From Actinoplanes sp. NBRC 103695 (lineage in GTDB: Bacteria; Actinomycetota; Actinomycetes; Mycobacteriales; Micromonosporaceae), in the NCBI RefSeq assembly GCF_030269485.1, contig NZ_BSTL01000041.1, positions 1-61,960 on the forward strand: a stretch of DNA of 61,960 nt, read 5' to 3'. The position numbers and the translations under genes are program-made. The notes beneath the pieces are model-generated. The model had not been told where the DNA came from and ran no database searches. It saw only the letters and a program-made list of their open reading frames with translations. Below, in pieces: positions 51,736 through 58,763 of this stretch. Within the stretch, counting starts at the first letter, position 1; every line of letters starts with the position of its first letter.

Positions 51736-52563
51736 ATGAGCCACACCGAGCGCTTACCGCGAAACCGGACATATCTCATGTGTCCGCCGCGCCACTTCAC
51801 GGTCGAGTACGCCATCAATCCGTGGATGGACATTACGGTCGCGGTCGACGCCGGCGTGGCGCTCAAGCAGTGGCAGATTCTCCGCGAGACGCTCGCCGGC
51901 CTGGGGCACCAGGTGCACGTGCTGGAGCCGCAGCCGGGCCTGCCGGACATGGTCTACGCCGCCAACGGCGCGTTCTCGGTGGACGGCATGGTCTACGGCG
52001 CCCTCTTCCGCCACCCGCAGCGGGCCGCGGAGGCCACCCATCACGCGCTGTTCTACCGCAACGGGCCGTGGACCTTCGTCGACCCGGCGCAGGTCAACGA
52101 GGGTGAGGGCGACTTCGCCTACCTGCCCGGCGCGTACGGCGGGCTGATCCTCGCCGGGCACGGCTTCCGCACCGAGTCCTCCGCGCACGCCGAGGCCCAG
52201 GAGGCCCTCGGCCGGCCGGTGATCTCCCTGCGCCTGGTCGATCCCGCCTTCTACCACCTGGACACCGCCCTGGCCGTGCTGGACGACCGGCACATCACCT
52301 ACTACCCGGAGGCGTTCTCCCCGGCCTCGCAGCGCATCCTCGCCCAGCTCTTCCCGGACGCGGTGCTGGCCGACCGATCGGATGCCGAGGCCTTCGGTCT
52401 CAACCTGGTCAGTGACGGTCGCCACGTTGTGCTCAACGCTGAAGCCACCGGCATGGCCGCCAAGGTGCAAGCCGCCGGGTACGTACCGGTTCCGGTGGAG
52501 TTGAGCGAGCTCAAGCTCGGCGGCGGCAGTGTGAAGTGCGCGGTGGCCGAACTTCGGCTCTAG
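51736..52563 (+). CDS. ddaH: Dimethylargininase (DDAH family amidinotransferase)
   Basis: 275 residues of the guanidino-modifying enzyme fold: LMCPPRHFTVEYAINPWMD, DMVYAANGAFSVDG, EGEGDFAYLP, YHLDTALAVLDDRH (catalytic His) and GGGSVKCAVAEL (catalytic Cys). Such enzymes cleave methylated arginine to citrulline and methylamines, and related ones feed ornithine/arginine breakdown. It is divergent from an AsnC-type regulator. The exact substrate (dimethylarginine or arginine) is not settled from sequence. Confidence 0.82.
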   Translation: MSHTERLPRNRTYLMCPPRHFTVEYAINPWMDITVAVDAGVALKQWQILRETLAGLGHQVHVLEPQPGLPDMVYAANGAFSVDGMVYGALFRHPQRAAEATHHALFYRNGPWTFVDPAQVNEGEGDFAYLPGAYGGLILAGHGFRTESSAHAEAQEALGRPVISLRLVDPAFYHLDTALAVLDDRHITYYPEAFSPASQRILAQLFPDAVLADRSDAEAFGLNLVSDGRHVVLNAEATGMAAKVQAAGYVPVPVELSELKLGGGSVKCAVAELRL

Positions 52564-52586
52564 AAAGCTTGCGCCATGATGGTCCG

Positions 52587-53138
52587 ATGACCGACGACAA
52601 CCAGACCACAGCCAAGCAGGACGACGGGTCCGTCATCGTGGTGGGCCCGGACGGCCGCCCCATGGGCACGGTGGAGTCGGACGGCAGCATGAAGCCGGAG
52701 GAGCCCGGCAACCTGATCGAGCAGCCGGCCAAGGTGATGCGGATCGGCAGCATGATCAAGCAGCTGCTCGAGGAGGTCCGGGCGGCGCCGCTGGACGAGG
52801 CGAGCCGCGGCCGCCTGCGCGAGATCCACCAGCGCTCGATCACCGAGCTGGAGGACGGCCTGGCCCCCGAACTGCGCGAGGAGCTGGAGAGGCTGTCGCT
52901 GCCGTTCGAGGGGGAGACCCCACCGAGCGAGAGTGAGCTTCGGATCGCCCAGGCCCAGCTGGTCGGCTGGCTGGAGGGCCTGTTCCACGGCATCCAGGCG
53001 GCTCTGGTCGCCCAGCAGATGGCGGCCCGGCTGCAGCTGGAGCAGATGCGCGGCGGAAACGCCGGCCGCCCGGCCCTGCCGATGGGTCCGATGCCCGGTG
53101 GCGTTCCGGAGAACGGCAGCGCCGGCCAGTACCTCTAG
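52587..53138 (+). CDS. bpa: Bacterial proteasome activator Bpa
   Basis: 183 residues from ATG at 52587. The helical core (IEQPAKVMRIGSMIKQLLEE, ELEDGLAPELREELERLSLPF, LVGWLEGLFHGIQAALVAQQ) and the end GQYL match Bpa (PafE). Bpa forms a dodecameric ring and opens the 20S proteasome gate with its C-terminal GQYL, without ATP. It implies a proteasome elsewhere in the genome. The stop shares a CTAG with the convergent HAD gene. CATGAT lies 6 nt before the ATG. Confidence 0.93.
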   Translation: MTDDNQTTAKQDDGSVIVVGPDGRPMGTVESDGSMKPEEPGNLIEQPAKVMRIGSMIKQLLEEVRAAPLDEASRGRLREIHQRSITELEDGLAPELREELERLSLPFEGETPPSESELRIAQAQLVGWLEGLFHGIQAALVAQQMAARLQLEQMRGGNAGRPALPMGPMPGGVPENGSAGQYL

Positions 53139-53935
53139 AGGCCGAACGCGGACGAGAGATAGACCGCCACGCCGTCCTCGTCGTTGGTCGCCGTCAGCTC
53201 GTCGGCGACCTCGACGACGGCCGGGTGCGCGTTGCCCATCGCCACGCTGTGCCCGGCCCAGGTCAGCATCGGCACGTCGTTGGGCATGTCGCCGAAGGCC
53301 ACCACGTCCTCGGCGGTGAGGCCCTCACGCTCGCACACCCAGGCCAGGCCGGCCGCCTTGGTGATGCCCGCCGCGGAGATCTCCACCAGCGCGGACGACG
53401 ACGAGTGGGTGGCCTCGGCCAGCCCGCCCAGCGTCCGCGACACCAGCGCGTAGAAGTCGTCCGGTGCGGACGACGCGGAGCGGGCCAGGAGTTTCACCGC
53501 CGGCGCCGAGGTCAGTTCCTCGGGTGACGCGAGTACGCGGACCTGCCGGTGCTCGTCCGGCCACCGCATCGGCCAGTTCTCGTCGTACCAGAACGCCCGC
53601 CCGTCCTCGACCTCGACGGCCAGCGAGATGTCCGGCACCGCGTCGCGCAGTTTCTTGGTCACGTCGAGCAGCAGGTCGGTCGCCATCGGGTTGGCCAGGA
53701 GCACCTCGTCGGTGTCCGGGTCGTAGACCACGGCGCCGTTCGCGCACACCGCGGGCGGCGGGTCGGCCATCTGGTCGTAGAGCTGCCGCAGCCAGCGGAC
53801 CGGGCGGCCGGTGACCAGCACGAACGGGACCGGGAGCCGGTCGAGGACGTCGATGGTGCGGGGGCTGAGCGTGCCGTCGCCGCGGATCAGGGTGCCGTCG
53901 ATGTCGGAGGCGACGAGGCGGAAGGGTGCGGGCAT
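53135..53935 (-). CDS. HAD hydrolase, Cof type (second of a pair)
   Basis: 266 residues from ATG at 53935, overlapping the upstream TGA as TGATG; GTG at 53938 is possible. HAD motifs: ASDIDGTLIRG (nucleophile Asp), VLVTGRPVRWL, and GDMPNDVPML for metal. The C2B cap type (Cof) acts on sugar phosphates and cofactors. A paralog lies directly upstream. Confidence 0.88.
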   Translation of the reverse strand: MPAPFRLVASDIDGTLIRGDGTLSPRTIDVLDRLPVPFVLVTGRPVRWLRQLYDQMADPPPAVCANGAVVYDPDTDEVLLANPMATDLLLDVTKKLRDAVPDISLAVEVEDGRAFWYDENWPMRWPDEHRQVRVLASPEELTSAPAVKLLARSASSAPDDFYALVSRTLGGLAEATHSSSSALVEISAAGITKAAGLAWVCEREGLTAEDVVAFGDMPNDVPMLTWAGHSVAMGNAHPAVVEVADELTATNDEDGVAVYLSSAFGL

Positions 53936-54747
53936 CACCTCGACAGTAGCCGGTCCAGGTAGACGGCCACCCCGTCGTCGTCATTGGCGTGCGTCACTTC
54001 GTCGGCGGCCGCCAGCACGGTCGGGTGCGCGTTGGCCACGGCCACCCGGTGCCAGCCAGCCCAGGCGAACATCGGCAGGTCATTGGGCATGTCACCGAAG
54101 ACCAGGACGTCCGCCGGGTCGACGCCGACGGCCTCCGCGACGACCGCCAGGCCGGTGCCCTTGTCGACGTCCGGCGGGCAGATCTCGATCACGTTGAGCC
54201 CGGCCTGGGTGACCGATGCCACGTGCGACGGGATCACCAGCCGGGCCGCTGCCAGAAGATCATCGACGTCGTGCGAGGACGAGCACGCGTAGGCCTTGAT
54301 GACGTCGCCTTCCAGGCAGGAGGACCGGGTCCGTTCCTCGACGACGACCTCGTAGCGCCAGTCCGGTGTCCGTGTGCCCCACAGCGGCGCGCCCGGGTGC
54401 TCCAGCGCCTCCACCATGACGGTCAACGGGCCCACGGCGTCTTCAAGATCATCCAGCAGGGTCGACAACGCCCCACCGGCGAGGCGTGAGGACCGCAGCG
54501 GCTGCGGATCCGTCACGTCGTAGACCCAGCCGCCGTGGGCGAGCACGAGGAAGTCGGCGGCCCTGATGTCGGATCGCGTGAGCTCGGAGAGCCGCGGCCC
54601 GCGACCCGTGGCGCCCACGATGCGGATGCCTGCCGCGCGTACCCGATCAAGAACCTCATGGGTGTAGGCGGACACCGTGTCGTCGCTGCGGACGAGGGTG
54701 CCGTCGAGATCGGTCGCGATCAGCTTGGGAAGCCCGGGGCGAGGCAT
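53935..54747 (-). CDS. HAD hydrolase, Cof type (first of a pair)
   Basis: 270 residues; GGAGGTTCAG precedes the ATG. Motifs are IATDLDGTLVRSD, GATGRGPRLSEL and GDMPNDLPMFAWAG. The end NANDDDGVAVYL-like stretch (HANDDDGVAVYLDR) is shared with the next gene (TNDEDGVAVYLSS), showing a tandem duplication. The substrate is unknown. Confidence 0.88.
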   Translation of the reverse strand: MPRPGLPKLIATDLDGTLVRSDDTVSAYTHEVLDRVRAAGIRIVGATGRGPRLSELTRSDIRAADFLVLAHGGWVYDVTDPQPLRSSRLAGGALSTLLDDLEDAVGPLTVMVEALEHPGAPLWGTRTPDWRYEVVVEERTRSSCLEGDVIKAYACSSSHDVDDLLAAARLVIPSHVASVTQAGLNVIEICPPDVDKGTGLAVVAEAVGVDPADVLVFGDMPNDLPMFAWAGWHRVAVANAHPTVLAAADEVTHANDDDGVAVYLDRLLSR

Positions 54748-54793
54748 CTGAACCTCCGTGGGTCGGTGAACCCCCGCGGAGGGCGGAAGGAAA

Positions 54794-54845
54794 ACGTTAC
54801 ACCGGCCCGACTACCAGCGGCTATGACTTCTGGTAGCGGGCCGGT
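54794..54845 (-). terminator. Terminator of serS
   Basis: Reading on the minus strand, a stem of about 16 bp (54830-54845 with 54801-54817, one bulge) is followed by GTAACGTTTTCC. It lies 10 bases after the serS stop. Confidence 0.75.
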
Positions 54846-54855
54846 GGCGATCAAG

Positions 54856-56115
54856 TTACCGAGTGGGTTCGAGGACGTCGCGCCCGCCGAGGAACGGCTG
54901 CAGCGCCTTCGGCACGCGGACCGAACCGTCCGGCTGCTGGTGGTTCTCCAGGATCGGGATGAGCCACCGGGTGGTCGCCAGCGTGCCGTTGAGCGTCGCC
55001 GCGGTCTGCGGACGGCCGTCCTCGTCGCGGTAGCGGACGTTCAGCCGCCGCGCCTGGAACGTCGTGCAGTTCGACGTCGAGGTGACCTCGCGGTAGCGCT
55101 GCTGCGACGGCACCCACGCCTCGCAGTCCAGCTTGCGCGAGGCGCTCGAGCCCAGGTCACCGGCCGCCACGTCGATCACGCGGTACGGCACCTCGACCTT
55201 CGCCAGCATCTCCTCCTCCATCGCGAGCAGCCGCAGATGCTCGTCGGTGGCCTCCTCCGGACGGCAGAACGAGAACATCTCCACCTTGTCGAACTGGTGC
55301 ACCCGCAGGATGCCGCGCACGTCCTTGCCGTGCGAGCCGGCCTCCCGGCGGTAGCACGTCGACCAGCCGGCGAACCGCTCCGGCGTCGTCAGATCCAGGA
55401 TCTCGTTCGAGTGATACGCCGCCAGCGCCACCTCCGAGGTGCCGACCAGGAACAGGTCGTCCGCCTCGAGCCGGTACACCTCACTGGCGTGCGAGCCGAG
55501 GAACCCGGTGCCCTCCATCGCCTCGGGACGCACCAGCGACGGCGTGATCGACGGCGTGAACCCGTGCTCCACCGCCTGCTGGACGGCCATCTGCAGCAGC
55601 CCCAGCTGAAGCAGCGCACCCACCCCGGTGAGGAAGTAGAACCGCGACCCCGACACCTTGGCCCCGCGCTCGGTGTCGATCGCCCGCAGGCCCTCGCCCA
55701 GTTCCAGGTGGTCCTTCGGGTTCTCGATCGACGGGATGTCGCCGACCTCGCGCAGCACCACGAAGTCGTCCTCGCCGCCCGCCGGGACGCCGTCCTGCAC
55801 CAGGTTGGGCACGGCCAGATGCGCCCGGCGCAGTGCCTGGTCGGCCTCGGTCGCGGCGGTCTCGGCCGTCTTCACCTCGGCCGCGAGCTCTTTGGTACGC
55901 GCCAGCAGCGCCGCCCGCTCGTCCCCGGACGACTTCGCGACCTGCTTGCCCAACGATTTCTGCTCGGCCCGGACGGCCTCGAACCGCTGGGTCACGGACC
56001 GCCGCTCCTCGTCGGCGCGCAGCAGATCGTCCACGACCTCGGTGGACTCGCCGCGCAGCCGCTGGCCGGCACGGAACAGTTCGGGATCTTCGCGAAGCAG
56101 ACGCAGGTCAATCAC
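54856..56115 (-). CDS. serS: Seryl-tRNA synthetase
   Basis: 419 residues. The N-terminal coiled-coil arm that grips tRNA-Ser is at residues 25-105 (DDLLRADEERRSVTQRFEAV). The class II core has motif 2 CYRREAGSHGKDVRGILRVH and motif 3 LNGTLATTRWLIPILENHQQ. It loads serine onto tRNA. GTG start; TAGGCT lies 8 nt upstream, so a leaderless message is possible. An intrinsic terminator follows. Confidence 0.97.
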   Translation of the reverse strand: MIDLRLLREDPELFRAGQRLRGESTEVVDDLLRADEERRSVTQRFEAVRAEQKSLGKQVAKSSGDERAALLARTKELAAEVKTAETAATEADQALRRAHLAVPNLVQDGVPAGGEDDFVVLREVGDIPSIENPKDHLELGEGLRAIDTERGAKVSGSRFYFLTGVGALLQLGLLQMAVQQAVEHGFTPSITPSLVRPEAMEGTGFLGSHASEVYRLEADDLFLVGTSEVALAAYHSNEILDLTTPERFAGWSTCYRREAGSHGKDVRGILRVHQFDKVEMFSFCRPEEATDEHLRLLAMEEEMLAKVEVPYRVIDVAAGDLGSSASRKLDCEAWVPSQQRYREVTSTSNCTTFQARRLNVRYRDEDGRPQTAATLNGTLATTRWLIPILENHQQPDGSVRVPKALQPFLGGRDVLEPTR

Positions 56116-56149
56116 GATTGCCGAGCCTACCGGCGACCGGCGTGGACCA

Positions 56150-56911
56150 TCATCTGGATATCCCGGGTCCGTCCCGGTCCTCGCTGCGGGAGGTGAACGG
56201 GGTCGACGAGGTGACCGTCAGATCGATGGGCGCATCCGGCGCCGCGTCGTCCGGCGTCGTCCGTGGCCGTCGCCACGACCACACCTCCGGCGGCTCCGAG
56301 GCCTCCTCAACCTTGTGGTCGAGATGCCGTCCGGCCAGCCACAGCGCCAGCGTCACCGCCGCCACGCCGACCAGCCCGCACCAGATGCCGCGCCCGTACG
56401 TCAGATGAACCTGCTCCTCGGGCATGCCGGCGGCGAAGAGCCCGAGCGGCGACCGGGTGTCCTCGCCGATCGCATGCGCCGCGCCGGCCAGCAGGGCGGC
56501 CTGCACGCCGGCGACGGTGAGGCCGGTCAGCCGGGCGTAGCGGCGACCCGCCGGCGGCCCGAACAACATCAGCACCACGGCGACCGCGAGCACGAACAAC
56601 CCCACCAGATAGCCCGAACCGAGCGCGCCCAGATCGGCGATGCCGGACGGGACCGGGCGGTCGCTGCCGATCCCGCCCTGCTCCAGCTCGGAGTTGTCCA
56701 GCTCGGTGACCTGCCACTCGGAGATCAGAGAGGCGAACAGGGCGACCGCGCCCACGGTGGCGGCCAGCGGCACCGTCCGCCGGTCGGCGCCGATCCCGGC
56801 CAGGAACTCCGACACGCTCCACCGGCGGCGGGCGCCGGACGCCGGCTCGGGCGCGCCGAACTCCACGATCGCCTCGGTCGGAGGGTGCTGCTCGGCAGGC
56901 ATGGCACTCAT
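56150..56911 (-). CDS. Membrane protein of unknown function
   Basis: 253 residues from ATG at 56911 (MSAMPAEQHPPTEA); the open frame further upstream covers the divergent OsmC region. There are about four hydrophobic segments: TVGAVALFASLI, GSGYLVGLFVLAVAVVLMLF, VAGVQAALLAGAAHAI and WCGLVGVAAVTLALWLAG, and a charged C-terminal tail. No family recognised. It lies upstream of serS on the same strand, 34 bp from its start. Confidence 0.65.
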   Translation of the reverse strand: MSAMPAEQHPPTEAIVEFGAPEPASGARRRWSVSEFLAGIGADRRTVPLAATVGAVALFASLISEWQVTELDNSELEQGGIGSDRPVPSGIADLGALGSGYLVGLFVLAVAVVLMLFGPPAGRRYARLTGLTVAGVQAALLAGAAHAIGEDTRSPLGLFAAGMPEEQVHLTYGRGIWCGLVGVAAVTLALWLAGRHLDHKVEEASEPPEVWSWRRPRTTPDDAAPDAPIDLTVTSSTPFTSRSEDRDGPGISR

Positions 56912-56956
56912 TGTTGCCGGGGAAACGGTCCGGCGACCACCGCTGACGGGATGGAC

Positions 56957-56962
56957 TAGCGT
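56957..56962 (+). promoter_or_regulatory. Leaderless -10 box of the OsmC gene
   Basis: TAGCGT lies 7 nt before the ATG at 56970; no Shine-Dalgarno. Confidence 0.5.
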
Positions 56963-56969
56963 CGAGCAC

Positions 56970-57398
56970 ATGCCTATTCGTTCTGCATCAGCACGCTGGG
57001 AAGGGAACCTCCCCGAGGGTTCCGGCACGATCAAGACCGGTAAGGGCGGTTTCGAGGCGAACTACTCGTTCAAGTCGCGCTTCGAGGAGGGCGAGGGGAC
57101 GAACCCCGAGGAACTCATCGCCGCCGCACACTCCGGCTGCTTCTCGATGGCGTTCTCCAAGGGCCTGGCCGACGCCGGCTTCACCCCGACCTCGGTGGAG
57201 ACGACCGCGAAGGTGCACCTGGACAAGACCGACGGCGGTTTCGGCGTGACCCGCATCGAGCTGGAGACCGTCGGTGACGTGCCCGGCATCGACGGGGACA
57301 CGTTCCAGAAGATCGCCGAGGGCGCCAAGGAGAACTGCCCGATCTCGCGGCTGCTCTCGCCCGGCGCGGCGATCAGCCTCTCCGCCACGCTGGCCTGA
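56970..57398 (+). CDS. OsmC-family peroxiredoxin
   Basis: 142 residues. The two redox Cys of the family are in AAAHSGCFSMAFS (about residue 58) and KENCPISRLL (about 124). OsmC/Ohr proteins reduce organic hydroperoxides with lipoylated or thiol partners. The GTNPEELIAAAHS motif marks the OsmC rather than Ohr branch. Confidence 0.92.
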   Translation: MPIRSASARWEGNLPEGSGTIKTGKGGFEANYSFKSRFEEGEGTNPEELIAAAHSGCFSMAFSKGLADAGFTPTSVETTAKVHLDKTDGGFGVTRIELETVGDVPGIDGDTFQKIAEGAKENCPISRLLSPGAAISLSATLA

Positions 57399-57457
57399 CG
57401 ACCATCCGTCACTCCGCCGGTTCCCTGTGTAGGGGCCCGGCGGAGCACAATGGTCCC

Positions 57458-57811
57458 GTGCCGGTGGATATGAGCAGGGAACGTTTCGAGGAACTGGTCG
57501 GTGAGGCCCTCGACGAGGTGCCTGTCGAGCTGCTCAACCTGATGAGCAACGTGGTGGTCCTGGTCGAGGACGCCCCACCCGACGGCACCGAGGAGCTGCT
57601 CGGACTGTACGAGGGATATGCGCTCACCGAGCGCGGCTGGGACTACGCCGGCGTCCTGCCCGATCGCATCACCATCTATCGCATGCCCACGCTGAAGGTG
57701 TGTGACACCGAGACGGATGTGATCGACGAGGTGGCCATCACCGTGGTGCACGAGATCGCCCACCATTTCGGGATCGACGATCACCGTTTGCATGAGCTCG
57801 GCTGGGGCTGA
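57458..57811 (+). CDS. Small zincin-like metallopeptidase family protein
   Basis: 117 residues from GTG at 57458; ATG at 57470 is possible. The zinc motif HEIAHHFGIDDHRL (HExxH with a third ligand shortly after) near the end, and IYRMPTLKVCDTETDVIDEV before it, are those of the short zincin family (PF06262/DUF1025 type) common in actinobacteria. A target protein is not known. CACAAT lies 6 nt before the GTG. Confidence 0.85.
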   Translation: MPVDMSRERFEELVGEALDEVPVELLNLMSNVVVLVEDAPPDGTEELLGLYEGYALTERGWDYAGVLPDRITIYRMPTLKVCDTETDVIDEVAITVVHEIAHHFGIDDHRLHELGWG

Positions 57812-57877
57812 CTGGTGGTGTCTGCCCTTGTCAGAGGCCATTACGCTGAGCTTCCACATCTTTCGAAAGAGGCAGGC

Positions 57878-58609
57878 ATGCGCAGCGAACTTTTCTCGGC
57901 GGAAAACCTCGAGAAGGAGGCGTCCCAGCCGGGGCTCCGCCTGCAGAATTCCAAGCTGCTGAAGGCTGAGCTCAACGGCGAGTTCATGGCCCGCGTCGGC
58001 TCGATGGTCGCGTACCAGGGTCAGGTCCAGTTCGAAGCGCTCGGCTCCGGCGGCATCGGCAAATTCCTCAAGCAGAAGCTCACCGGCGAGGGCGTCCCGC
58101 TGATGAAGGTCAGCGGCCGTGGTGACGTCTTCATCGCCGAGAACGCGGCGGACATCCACATCATCGACCTCGAGCCCGGCGACGCGCTGAGCATCAACGG
58201 CGCCAACGTCCTGGCCTTCGACTCGACCCTGCAGTACGACATCAAGATGGTCCAGGGCGCCGGCATGTTGTCCAACGCCGGCCTGTTCAACTGCGTGTTC
58301 TCCGGCTACGGCCGGATCGCGGTGACGACCAAGGGCACGCCGGTCGTGCTCAGCGTCGACCAGCCGACCTATGTGGACCCGCAGGCCGCGATCTGCTGGT
58401 CGGCCAACCTGCAGACCGGCTACCACCGCGCCGAGCAGCTCGGCATGGGCACGCTTCTCGGCCGCACCACCGGCGAGCGCTTCACGATGAGCTTCGCGGG
58501 CCAGGGCTTCGTCGTGGTCCAGCCCTCCGAGGAGCCCCCGGGCGGTCTGGCCGGCGCCGCGCAGGGCCAGCAGCAGCAGGGCGGCGTGCTCGGCAACCTC
58601 TTCAGCTGA
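57878..58609 (+). CDS. AIM24-family protein
   Basis: 243 residues from ATG at 57878; GAGGCAGGC precedes it. The beta-rich core (SKLLKAELNGEFMARVGSMV, GRGDVFIAENAADIHIIDLE, GAGMLSNAGLFNCVFSGYG) matches AIM24, a family of beta-prism-like proteins named after a yeast mitochondrial protein; bacterial roles are unclear. A Gln-rich tail (GQQQQGG) and GNLFS end follow. Confidence 0.85.
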   Translation: MRSELFSAENLEKEASQPGLRLQNSKLLKAELNGEFMARVGSMVAYQGQVQFEALGSGGIGKFLKQKLTGEGVPLMKVSGRGDVFIAENAADIHIIDLEPGDALSINGANVLAFDSTLQYDIKMVQGAGMLSNAGLFNCVFSGYGRIAVTTKGTPVVLSVDQPTYVDPQAAICWSANLQTGYHRAEQLGMGTLLGRTTGERFTMSFAGQGFVVVQPSEEPPGGLAGAAQGQQQQGGVLGNLFS

Positions 58610-58623
58610 CCCAGCTCTCACTT

Positions 58624-58663
58624 CTACGACCCCAAGATCAAGTTCAAGATCTTGGGGTCGTAG
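58624..58663 (+). terminator. Perfect 16-bp hairpin after the AIM24 gene
   Basis: CTACGACCCCAAGATC (58624-58639) pairs fully with 58648-58663 around an 8-nt loop. It lies 14 bases after the stop. No T run follows, so it may act as a pausing or RNA-stabilising hairpin. Confidence 0.6.
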
Positions 58664-58751
58664 GTGGGTGGTGGGTACAGACCGTCGCTCACGCCGAGGG
58701 TCGCTTCGCTCCACGTGCGTGAGTGGTCACCCTCTTTGCGGCATGTGCCCG

Positions 58752-58757
58752 TAGCCT
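58752..58757 (+). promoter_or_regulatory. Leaderless -10 box of pepN
   Basis: TAGCCT lies 6 nt before the GTG at 58764; no Shine-Dalgarno. Confidence 0.5.
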
Positions 58758-58763
58758 GGACCG

